From: JBQTIY01 sp052387675
Lineage (GTDB): Bacteria > Planctomycetota > B15-G4
Length of the DNA: 64,000 nucleotides
Direction: 5' to 3'
Assembly: GCA_052387675.1 (NCBI GenBank)
Contig: JBQTIY010000007.1
Span: forward strand, 1-64,000
Below are positions 50,763 to 57,808 of this stretch, in pieces; within the stretch, counting starts at the first letter, position 1, and every line of letters begins with the position of its first letter. A program made the position numbers and the translations under genes. The notes beneath the pieces were generated by a model that saw only the letters and a program-made list of their open reading frames with translations, did not search any database and was not told where the DNA came from.

Positions 50763-52078
50763 AAGGACTGGTCGACCAACGTGAAGGATGTGCCGCTCGA
50801 GAGCGTCACGCCGCCGCCATGCACGAAGTAGGCCTGCAGCAGAAAGCTCTGGGCTTCCAGTGCCGCTGGCAGATCCGGCCCGGTCATCGGGAAGTCCCAA
50901 CTTCCGCTCGGGTCGGAGATGGCACCGACGAGGAAAGGCCCGGCGAGAAAAGGCGAGTTCAGCAGGAACCAGCCATTGCGCGCAGGCATCGGCAGCATGC
51001 CGTTGGTGAAGGACCAGAAGAAGCCCACGAAGTCGCCCTGCTCGCCTTGCATCGACAGTGTCCCGGCCTGCTGCTCGCGCAGCGGCGACGTAAGCCGGAA
51101 GGAGCGAGCCACTCCAGGAAAGGTCGTCACCGCACCGGGAGCCGTGGCGTAGTTCGTACCGCCGGGGGCGGCCGCGACGTTGGTGTCGAGCAGTTCGAAG
51201 CTCGTGCTGGCGTCCCCGCGCACGCCGTCGCCGGGCTGCCCGGCGGGCGGTCCTGCGCCCTGGACACCGCCTGTGACCGTGCAACCTGACAGAAAGACCT
51301 GCGACGTCTTGGCGTTAATGCCGTGGCCGCCGTGAGCGATCTCCGCGCAGTAGTGGCCGGCCCCACCCTTTCCGCCGGTCACAGTCGTGGAGTAGAGCGC
51401 CAGGAGCGAGGCCTCGGCGGAGATGCCCGCGCCGCCGTCGACTGCGATCCCGGCCACGCCAAAGCCGCCGGTACACGCGCTGAAGGCGTTGCCGCCGTGG
51501 CCGCCTTGGAGCGTGCCGCCGACGATCGTCACCGCCAGGCAATTCTTCATGGAGATCCCAAAGCCGCTCGGCACCTCGCCCCACTGGTTGCAGCCGCAGA
51601 TGGCACTGCCCACGCCGGCGCGTCCCGTCGACACACAGTCCTCGATCCACACCGAGCCCTCGTTGTCGATGAGGAAGATGCCGCTGAGATTGTCATAGGT
51701 CGGAAACTGGAAATCGCCCTCAAAGCGCAGGTTGCGCAGCACGACCTGTTGGCCGGCAGCAAGATTGCGCACGGCAATGCAGCCGACATCCCGTCTTGTC
51801 GTGGAGCCAACCGGGATGTCGCCCACGATCGCCAGGGCCTTCCCACTCAGTTCGAGGACTTCCGTGAGCGTGTCGATGCGCACCAAGATCGTGTCGCCAT
51901 CGGCCGCTGCATCGATGGCGGCCTGCACCGTGGTGAAGTCGCCCGAGCCGGCGACGGCGACGACAATCACGTCAGCGCGGAGCGGTGCCGTCATTGCGGC
52001 CAGCACCACCAGGACCGACGCAGCGAGACTCCCGCTCCGCAGCCAACCGGCTTCTTGCGTGGCAACTCTTGAAGTCAT
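50759..52078 (-). CDS. Exported beta-helix-like protein, paralogue of 43216-44508
   Basis: A 439-aa exported protein. The signal peptide is in SLAASVLVVLAAMTAPLRA. VIVVAVAGSGDFTTVQAAIDAA (read as GSGDFTTVQAAID) marks the beta-helix start, and GQQVVLRNLRFEG and GSVWIEDCVST are coil-like. A C-terminal module with TSPLREQQAGTLSMQG, MPARNGWFLLN and SSGTSFTLVDQSF matches the paralogue nearly end to end. ATG 52078 is chosen because AGGAGG stands 5 nt upstream; a longer open frame is leader. The stop codon overlaps that of the serB-like gene. Confidence 0.78.
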   Translation of the reverse strand: MTSRVATQEAGWLRSGSLAASVLVVLAAMTAPLRADVIVVAVAGSGDFTTVQAAIDAAADGDTILVRIDTLTEVLELSGKALAIVGDIPVGSTTRRDVGCIAVRNLAAGQQVVLRNLRFEGDFQFPTYDNLSGIFLIDNEGSVWIEDCVSTGRAGVGSAICGCNQWGEVPSGFGISMKNCLAVTIVGGTLQGGHGGNAFSACTGGFGVAGIAVDGGAGISAEASLLALYSTTVTGGKGGAGHYCAEIAHGGHGINAKTSQVFLSGCTVTGGVQGAGPPAGQPGDGVRGDASTSFELLDTNVAAAPGGTNYATAPGAVTTFPGVARSFRLTSPLREQQAGTLSMQGEQGDFVGFFWSFTNGMLPMPARNGWFLLNSPFLAGPFLVGAISDPSGSWDFPMTGPDLPAALEAQSFLLQAYFVHGGGVTLSSGTSFTLVDQSF

Positions 52079-52119
52079 GGAGGCCTCCTCGGCGAGTCTG
52101 CGCGGACAAGCGGGGAGCC

Positions 52120-52125
52120 ATCTTA
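52120..52125 (-). promoter_or_regulatory. Putative -10 (TAAGAT), leadered
   Basis: Minus strand TAAGAT about 41 nt before ATG 52078; the leader carries the AGGAGG SD at 52084-52089. Confidence 0.4.
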
Positions 52126-52173
52126 TGCCGAATCCCCAAAGGGCGAGGATTCGCAAGGCGGGACGGGCGCCGG

Positions 52174-52179
52174 TAGGAT
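52174..52179 (+). promoter_or_regulatory. Putative -10 (TAGGAT) of aminotransferase gene, leadered
   Basis: TAGGAT 27 nt before GTG 52207; the short leader has GGAG at 52196-52199 with 7-nt spacing to the GTG. This spacing decides the GTG over the TTG at 52201. Confidence 0.45.
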
Positions 52180-52206
52180 CCCCGCGACACTCACTGGAGT
52201 TTGCCT

Positions 52207-53340
52207 GTGCCGAACGCCCCCGCCGCCCCCGCTCTCAAGCTCTTCATTCCCGGACCCACTCAGGTGCGCCGCGAGATTCTGCAGGCGCAAGCCGTGCCGA
52301 TGATCGGTCACCGCGGCTCGGAGATGAAAGAGCTACTTGCCGAGTGCCTGCCCGGCGTGCGCGCTGCCTTCGGCACCAAGGGCGACGTGGTGATCCTCTC
52401 GTGCAGTTCCACCGCGGCCATGGAGGCCGTGAGCCGCGGCGTCACGCGGCCCGGCCGCAAAGTGCTGCACCTCGTCAATGGCAACTTCTCCGACCTGTGG
52501 TTCAGCCTCTCGGTGTCGTGCGGACTTTCAGCAGCCAAGGCTGAGCTGCCCTGGGGCGAGGGCTTCGACCTTGCGTCGGTTACGCCGCTGCTCAAGGCGG
52601 CCGGTCCGCTGGACGCCGTCTTCATCACGCACTGCGAAACCTCCACGGGCGCGCTCTCCGACTTGGCGGGCGTAGCCAAGGCCGTGCGCGAGCTGCAGCC
52701 CGACGCGCTCGTGTGCGTGGACGTCACCTCCACGGCCGCCGGTGTGAAGCTCGACTTCGACCGGCTAGGTCTCGACGTGGCCGTGGGCGGCGTACAGAAG
52801 TGCTGGGCGCTGCCGCCGGCGCTCGCGCTCGGCGCACTTTCCGAGCGAGCGAAAGTGCGCATGAGCCAAGTGCCCGGCCGCGGCTACACCAACGACTTCC
52901 TCTCGGCGCTGGAGTTCCAGACCGAGAAGGGCATGACCTCCACCACGCCAGCCATCCCGGTCATGCAGGCTCTGCGCCAGCAGCTCCGCGACATCGAGGC
53001 CGCCGGCGGCATGGAGGCTCGCTTCAAGAAGCACCTCGCCATGCAAAAGCTCGTGCTGGACTGGTCGGCCGGCCACGGCTTCTCCATCTTGGCGCGCGCC
53101 GGCTTCCGCAGCCCCTCCGTCACCAGCATCGGCAACAACGGCCGCTTCGTCATGGACGAACTGGTCAAGGGCTACAAGCAGGCCGGCTACTACATCACCG
53201 GCGGCTACGGAAAGACCAAGGACAGCCACTGGCGTATCGGCCACATGGGCGACCACACGCCGGTCTGCGTCGGCGAGCTGCTGAAGATCACTGACGGACT
53301 GCTGCAGCGCCTCGGGATGAAGGCGGTCAGCAAGGCCTGA
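52207..53340 (+). CDS. Class V aminotransferase, phosphoserine aminotransferase-like
   Basis: A 377-aa PLP enzyme of the class V (AGXT/SerC-like) group. LFIPGPTQVRREI opens the fold, MIGHRGSEM and SSTAAMEAVSRG follow, CVDVTSTAAGVKLDFDRLGLDV carries the cofactor Asp (read as VCVDVTSTA), and GGVQKCWALPP holds the Schiff-base Lys (about 198). The ITGGYGKTKDSHWRIGHMG ending (read as GYGKTKDSHWRIGHMG) is typical. Archaeal and some bacterial members use phosphohydroxypyruvate, and its company of serA and serB-like genes supports that; alanine-glyoxylate aminotransferase is the alternative. Confidence 0.85.
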   Translation: MPNAPAAPALKLFIPGPTQVRREILQAQAVPMIGHRGSEMKELLAECLPGVRAAFGTKGDVVILSCSSTAAMEAVSRGVTRPGRKVLHLVNGNFSDLWFSLSVSCGLSAAKAELPWGEGFDLASVTPLLKAAGPLDAVFITHCETSTGALSDLAGVAKAVRELQPDALVCVDVTSTAAGVKLDFDRLGLDVAVGGVQKCWALPPALALGALSERAKVRMSQVPGRGYTNDFLSALEFQTEKGMTSTTPAIPVMQALRQQLRDIEAAGGMEARFKKHLAMQKLVLDWSAGHGFSILARAGFRSPSVTSIGNNGRFVMDELVKGYKQAGYYITGGYGKTKDSHWRIGHMGDHTPVCVGELLKITDGLLQRLGMKAVSKA

Positions 53341-53343
53341 GCG

Positions 53344-53357
53344 CGCGCGCGAAAGCG
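53344..53357. terminator. GC hairpin with GAAA tetraloop
   Basis: CGCGC-GAAA-GCGCG, a 5-bp stem capped by a GNRA tetraloop, in the 21-bp gap between convergent genes. On the plus strand GGCTT follows, not a real U-tract. Confidence 0.45.
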
Positions 53358-53361
53358 CGGC

Positions 53362-54753
53362 TTACTTCAGCCCCACAGTGAACATGCCGGCGTGGCTGCT
53401 CACCCAGTCGCCCGGAGCGGCGGTGGTCGTGTCCTGCAGCCACCACTGCATGATGGCCTGCAGACCGAGCAGCGTCGGGTCGTTGGGCACCGGCGCGCTG
53501 AGCGAGCAATCACCGGCGGCGTTCGTGCCGAGCGCGATCTGCAGCAGCGGCAGCGTCGCGATCGGCTGACCCTGGAACAGAGTCGTGATCGGCGTGATGC
53601 CGATGAGTAGGTAGGCAAAGGCGCTGGGCGGAGCATCGGTCACGCCCAGGAAAACATTCTTGTCGATGACGAGCGAGTTGGTGTAGCCGCCGGCCATCAT
53701 GACCGGTGTCGCTCCGGCGCCGCTCGTGCCGCCCAGGCCGTGGAAAGTGATGTCGCTGGCCGAATGGCGCACCAGCGCGAAGTCGGGCGCCGTGCCGACG
53801 ATGCCGGACTCACCGGGGAAGGTGAGCAACACCGGCACATTGTTGGGCGGACCGCCGCCGGCCGTGAGCGGCAGGCGCACGAGGTGGTTGCCGCCGGTGG
53901 GCAGACCGCCGAACACGCAGGAGGCCACGCCGGTCTGAGCCAGAGCCACCGCGCGGCGCGCGAAGGGATCCCACTCCATATCGGCGGGCGTCTGGACCAG
54001 TGCGCCGCAGAAACCCGAGACGTTGAAGTCGAGCATCACCATGGACTGCGGCCCCCCGCCGACCTTGCCGATCAGGCTTTCGCTGCGGCTCGCCACATAC
54101 CACTCACCCGTCACCGGGTTGCTGCCGACAGCGGTCCAGGGGACACCGATGTCGTGCAGGACTTCGGCGCCCAGTTCAGTGTGTCGGCGCACGAGGCCAC
54201 CCGCCTCGGCGACAATGACGCCGAAGGGCCAGCGCGCCCCGTTCTCGACGATCGAGAGTCCGTCGCCTGGCGTCACCGTGCCCCACAAGTCCAGCAGTGC
54301 GCCGTTGTTGGTGGCCGGCTGCGGCAGAGAGAGGATCCAGCCCTGGTTACGATTCAGCACGAAGGCGGTGTCGAGGCCGAGCGAGTAAGTGGCGTCCACG
54401 AAATCGTCGACCCATTCCGGCGGCGCAGCCGGCAGTAAGTCCGTGAGGCTGGCCGTGGCATCGGGGTTGAGGTGCAGGCGCCACAGTCCGCCGATTCCGC
54501 CCACGACCCGCGACGTGATAAGGAACTCGTCAGTGCCACGAATCCAGGTGATCGAGGGTGAGTCGAGCTCGGTGACACCGAAATTTGCGGCCGTGAGCAC
54601 CGGAATGGCCGGCTGGCCCACGGGCACCATGTAGAGCACCTGCTCGGTGATCACGACCGCGCACTGATCGGGCAGCGTGCTCTGAGCCATGGTCGGTCGG
54701 CCGAAGGCGGCCGCGAGCGCGCCTGCCAAGAACAACAGCGAGGAGACTTTCAT
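53362..54753 (-). CDS. Exported protein, paralogue of 55325-56710
   Basis: A 463-aa exported protein with signal peptide SLLFLAGALAAAFGRPTMAQ. The mature part has repeated strands such as ITWIRGTDEFLITSRVVGGIGGLWRL and YSLGLDTAFVLNRNQGWIL (read in pieces as FLITSRVVGG and AFVLNRNQG), suggesting a propeller. The end (ALGTNAAGDCSLS, AIMQWWLQD, SHAGMFTVG) is the recurring C-terminal module. It aligns over its full length with the gene two positions downstream. ATG 54753 has GGAG about 9 nt upstream and gives a clean signal peptide. No enzyme motif. Confidence 0.78.
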   Translation of the reverse strand: MKVSSLLFLAGALAAAFGRPTMAQSTLPDQCAVVITEQVLYMVPVGQPAIPVLTAANFGVTELDSPSITWIRGTDEFLITSRVVGGIGGLWRLHLNPDATASLTDLLPAAPPEWVDDFVDATYSLGLDTAFVLNRNQGWILSLPQPATNNGALLDLWGTVTPGDGLSIVENGARWPFGVIVAEAGGLVRRHTELGAEVLHDIGVPWTAVGSNPVTGEWYVASRSESLIGKVGGGPQSMVMLDFNVSGFCGALVQTPADMEWDPFARRAVALAQTGVASCVFGGLPTGGNHLVRLPLTAGGGPPNNVPVLLTFPGESGIVGTAPDFALVRHSASDITFHGLGGTSGAGATPVMMAGGYTNSLVIDKNVFLGVTDAPPSAFAYLLIGITPITTLFQGQPIATLPLLQIALGTNAAGDCSLSAPVPNDPTLLGLQAIMQWWLQDTTTAAPGDWVSSHAGMFTVGLK

Positions 54754-54799
54754 GGGCGCCGCTCCGTGAGAAGCCGCGAGCTTAACACGGTCAGATGCG

Positions 54800-55309
54800 A
54801 TGATGGGGCGCACCCCGCTGGACACACCCACTGCCATGACACCCCTCGTCGCGCTCGCCGAGCGCTTCCATTTCAACGATCGCTTCCTCGACCAGCTCAC
54901 GTCGGATTTCGCCGACAAGGACTGGCTGGCGCGCCACGGAGAGGCGAATCACGCGCAGTGGCTGCTCGGCCACCTGGCCTGCACGCGCCGCTGGGCGCTG
55001 CGTGAACTCGGCGCCGGAGTCAGCGCCGAGCCGTGGGAACAACACTTCGGGCAGGGCTGCCGTCCGTCGCCGTTGAGCGACGACATTGCGCCGGCCCTGC
55101 TGCGTGAGGCGCTCATCAAGAACGGTGAGAAGCTGCGCAAGTTCCTGGTGACGCGCACGCCCGAGCAGGCCGAAGCACCGTTCATGCCCTTTCCCGACGG
55201 CAGCCGCACCATGCAAGCGGGTGCGCACTTCCTGCACTTCCACGAGAGCTACCACCTCGGACAGATCGGTCTGCTGCGCCGACTGCAGGGCAAGCCCGGC
55301 CTGATCTGA
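54800..55309 (+). CDS. DinB-family metal-dependent protein
   Basis: A 169-aa four-helix-bundle protein of the DinB/YfiT type. Likely metal ligands are His in QWLLGHLA (about 57) and the pair in FHESYHLGQIG (about 150-156). Family members include bacillithiol and mycothiol transferases and many of unknown role. ATG 54800, ATG 54803 or ATG 54836 could each be the start. It sits between two paralogous leftward exported-protein genes. Confidence 0.85.
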   Translation: MMGRTPLDTPTAMTPLVALAERFHFNDRFLDQLTSDFADKDWLARHGEANHAQWLLGHLACTRRWALRELGAGVSAEPWEQHFGQGCRPSPLSDDIAPALLREALIKNGEKLRKFLVTRTPEQAEAPFMPFPDGSRTMQAGAHFLHFHESYHLGQIGLLRRLQGKPGLI

Positions 55310-55320
55310 GCGTCGCTCAG
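55306..55320. terminator. Perfect 15-bp palindrome at convergent gene ends
   Basis: CTGAGCG-T-CGCTCAG, 7-bp arms around one base, overlapping the DinB stop codon and standing before the convergent stop at 55325. No U-tract. Confidence 0.4.
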
Positions 55321-55324
55321 CGCG

Positions 55325-56710
55325 CTAGGGCGCGCCAATCGTGAAGATGCCCACCTGGCTGCTGACGAAGTCGCCACCAGCAGGTGTCGAGGTGTCGTCC
55401 AGCCACCACTGCGCGTAGACACGCACCGACAGCAAGTCGAGCAGCGATGGCGTCGTGAAGCTCACCGTGGCCTCGCCGCTTGAATCCACGAGCGCGGGGA
55501 AGAGCACGGTGGGCTGCGGGCCGAGCACCTGACCCTGATAGGGCACGAAGAGCGGCACCAGGCCCACCACCAGGAAACCCGTCGCGCCGGGCACTCCCTG
55601 CATCAGGCCCAGATCGCTCGGCTGACCGAGACGCAGCGCGGACCCAGGGTTGCCGGGCGCGAAGAGCGGCTGAGTGCCACTGCCGGACGTGCCTGGGTTC
55701 CCGAGAAAGGTCACGTCGGGGCCGTGCGTGAAGACGATGGCCAAGTCGGCGTGCGTGCCCTCGATCTCCGATTCGCCGAGCTGAGTCAGCAGCACCGGCA
55801 CATTGCTGGGCCCGCCGCCGCCCGCGGAGAGCGGCAGGCGCACGATGTGGTTGTCGCCGGTCGCCAGCCCGCCGAAGCCGCAGGCAATGCCATCGCCGCC
55901 AAGCGCGACGACGCGCCCCAGCACCGGGTTGAAGTCCACATCCTCCGGATGCGAGACCAGCTTGAAGCAGCTCCCGAAGGCGTTGAAGTCCACGGCAAAC
56001 TGGCTGTCGGGGCTGCTGACATATCCGATCAGGCCGGTCGTGCGGCTCATGAAGTACCAGGCGCCCGTGACCGGATTCGCGGTGACTTGGTCGAAGAGCC
56101 CGAGCGTGTAGAGCGACTCAGTGCCTTCCTTGGTGCGTCGCAGGATCGGATCACCGGTGCGCATCGCCAGCACCAGACCGAAGGGCCAGCGCGCTCCATT
56201 CACGGCCAGGCCGTAGCAGTCTTGCGGCGGCACGGTGGCCCACACGCTGAGCAGCGCGCCGCTCGCGTGCGCCGGATCCTTGAGCGCGAGCAGCCGGCCG
56301 TCGGTGCGATTCAGCACGAAGGCCGTATCCAGACCCATCGAGTAGTCGGCGTCGGCAAAGTCGGCGCCGACGGCGGGCGGCGCGAAACCGCCCAGATCCT
56401 CGAGCGTGGCGGAACCAAAGGCTGTGAGCTCCGCGCGCCACAGGCCGCCTGTGCCGCCGCCGCCTGCGCGCGAGGTCACCAGGAAACGGTCGGTTTCCCA
56501 CAGCCAGGTGACCGAAGGATTCACGAGTTCACTCTGGCCGAAGGCGCTGGCGGGCAGCACGTGGGCGGCCGGCTGGCCGGGCAGCACGAGGAACAGGCCC
56601 TGCCGCGTAACGACCACGCTCGTCTCGTCGGGGAGCGAGGACTGCGCGCTCGCCAGACCCAGCAGTGCGATCAGGCCGACAACAACACCCTGCCGGCGCA
56701 GCACACGCAT
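55325..56710 (-). CDS. Exported protein, paralogue of 53362-54753
   Basis: A 461-aa exported protein with signal peptide MRVLRRQGVVVGLIALLGLASAQ. It matches its paralogue in blocks (SVVVTRQGLFLVLPGQPA, YSMGLDTAFVLNRTDGRLLAL read as DTAFVLNRTDG, GGLATGDNHIVRLPL) and ends with VYAQWWLDDTSTPAGGDF and SQVGIFTIG, the C-terminal module. ATG 56710 shares one base with the stop codon of the upstream LOG-family gene (TGATG), so it is translationally coupled to a cytoplasmic enzyme gene. Confidence 0.78.
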   Translation of the reverse strand: MRVLRRQGVVVGLIALLGLASAQSSLPDETSVVVTRQGLFLVLPGQPAAHVLPASAFGQSELVNPSVTWLWETDRFLVTSRAGGGGTGGLWRAELTAFGSATLEDLGGFAPPAVGADFADADYSMGLDTAFVLNRTDGRLLALKDPAHASGALLSVWATVPPQDCYGLAVNGARWPFGLVLAMRTGDPILRRTKEGTESLYTLGLFDQVTANPVTGAWYFMSRTTGLIGYVSSPDSQFAVDFNAFGSCFKLVSHPEDVDFNPVLGRVVALGGDGIACGFGGLATGDNHIVRLPLSAGGGGPSNVPVLLTQLGESEIEGTHADLAIVFTHGPDVTFLGNPGTSGSGTQPLFAPGNPGSALRLGQPSDLGLMQGVPGATGFLVVGLVPLFVPYQGQVLGPQPTVLFPALVDSSGEATVSFTTPSLLDLLSVRVYAQWWLDDTSTPAGGDFVSSQVGIFTIGAP

Positions 56711-57300
56711 CACGACTCTTCGGCCTTGATGAGTTTCTCCACGGTCGGCGGCTGATGGCGCGCCAGCCCGTCGAGCAGCGCATCGGGCTCGACGCCGCTC
56801 AGGATGAGCTTGCGATGCTCGGGCCGAATGAAGCCCTCGAGCACGGCTGAGTCGATGCAGCCCAAAAGGCCGTCGTAGTAGCCGGCGGCATTGAGCACGC
56901 CGATGGGCTTGTCGTGCAGCCCGAGCTGCGCCCAGGTGATGACCTCGAAGAGTTCTTCCAGCGTGCCGTAACCGCCGGGCATGGCGATGAAGGCATCCGA
57001 AAGCTCCGTCATCTTGGCCTTGCGCGCGTGCATGTTCGGCACTTTGAACTGCTTGGTCAGGCCCTCGTGGCGGATCTCCTTGCGCGCAAGCGCGTCGGGG
57101 ATCACGCCGTAGACCTCGCCGCCGGCAGCGAGCACGGTGTCGGCGATGACGCCCATGAGGCCCACACTGCCGCCGCCGTAGACCAGTCCCCAGTTCCGCC
57201 GCACCAAGGCCTTGCCCAAGGACTGGGCGGCCGAGACGTAGATGGGGTCTTTGCCCTCATGGCTGCCACAGAACACGCAGACGCGCTGGATCTCGCTCAT
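56710..57300 (-). CDS. LOG-family (TIGR00730) Rossmann-fold protein
   Basis: A 196-aa protein of the cytokinin riboside 5'-monophosphate phosphoribohydrolase (LOG) family. VCVFCGSHEGKDPIYVSAAQ opens the Rossmann fold, LVYGGGSVGLMG follows, and the family signature PGGYGTLEELFE (PGGxGTxxE, about 100) is intact. Bacterial members hydrolyse purine nucleoside monophosphates. ATG 57300 gives the canonical start. It couples to the exported-protein gene behind it. Confidence 0.9.
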   Translation of the reverse strand: MSEIQRVCVFCGSHEGKDPIYVSAAQSLGKALVRRNWGLVYGGGSVGLMGVIADTVLAAGGEVYGVIPDALARKEIRHEGLTKQFKVPNMHARKAKMTELSDAFIAMPGGYGTLEELFEVITWAQLGLHDKPIGVLNAAGYYDGLLGCIDSAVLEGFIRPEHRKLILSGVEPDALLDGLARHQPPTVEKLIKAEES

Positions 57301-57362
57301 CCCGCCATGCTGCCATGCCGGGGTGCGGCGCCGATAGAGCACGGCTGCGGCGGTGCGCCGGT

Positions 57363-57368
57363 TATCGT
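57363..57368 (+). promoter_or_regulatory. -10 element TATCGT, leaderless geometry (crcB)
   Basis: TATCGT then GGCCGCGCG (9 nt) then ATG 57378. TATCGTGGCCGCG is shared with 35393-35405 (minus). No fluoride riboswitch fold is evident in the 77-bp gap, and a leaderless start would leave no room for one. Confidence 0.5.
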
Positions 57369-57377
57369 GGCCGCGCG

Positions 57378-57800
57378 ATGGACAAGTTGCCTTGGGACAA
57401 GCTCTTCTGGATTGGGCTGGGCGGTGCGATCGGCGCCATGTCGCGCTGGTCGCTCGGCGGCTGGGCCCAGCAGACGGCGCAGTCGGTTTGGTCCGCGAGC
57501 CTTCCAGGCACCTTGCCGCTCGGCACGCTGCTCGTCAACGTGCTGGGCTGTCTGCTCATCGGCGCGGCCGCCGGCTGGCTCGACGCGCCGCCGGCTGCGC
57601 GCGAGGAACTGCGCCTCTTTCTCATCGTCGGCGTGCTGGGCGGCTTCACGACCTTTTCGGCCTTCGCCTGGGAGTCGCTCGCGCTCGCCCAGCAAGGGCG
57701 CGGCCTGCACGCGGCGCTCTACATCCTCGCTACGAATGCGCTTTGCCTCGGCGGCGCTTGGGCGGGCTTCGCCGCCGTTCGCGCTGGGTTGCGCGCTTAG
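57378..57800 (+). CDS. crcB: Fluoride channel Fluc/CrcB
   Basis: A 140-aa dual-topology membrane protein that exports fluoride. Four membrane segments carry the family motifs: GGAIGAMSRWSLGGW (TM1), GTLLVNVLGCLLIG (TM2 with the Asn), GVLGGFTTFSAFAWES (TM3 with the Phe box and TTFS) and a final Gly-rich span. ATG 57378 is the only start that fits TM1. The stop codon overlaps that of the convergent decarboxylase gene. Confidence 0.93.
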   Translation: MDKLPWDKLFWIGLGGAIGAMSRWSLGGWAQQTAQSVWSASLPGTLPLGTLLVNVLGCLLIGAAAGWLDAPPAAREELRLFLIVGVLGGFTTFSAFAWESLALAQQGRGLHAALYILATNALCLGGAWAGFAAVRAGLRA

Positions 57801-57808
57801 CCGAGCGC
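57793..57808. terminator. Inverted repeat over overlapping stop codons
   Basis: GCGCT-TAGCCG-AGCGC: 5-bp arms around a loop containing the crcB stop codon. The two convergent genes overlap by 4 bp (TTAG). Confidence 0.3.

Noticed and set aside
52201..52206. TTG at 52201 as start of the class V aminotransferase
   Set aside because: GGAG ends only 1 nt before it, while GTG 52207 has the proper 7-nt spacing and loses only two residues.
16405..56710. PEP-CTERM or LPxTG sorting signals on the exported proteins
   Set aside because: None of the nine C-termini has a PEP or LPxTG motif followed by a hydrophobic span and basic tail; they end in beta-strand-like sequence.
57301..57377. Fluoride riboswitch upstream of crcB
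   Set aside because: The 77-bp gap shows no recognisable fluoride aptamer core, and the -10 element stands 9 nt from the ATG, leaving no leader.
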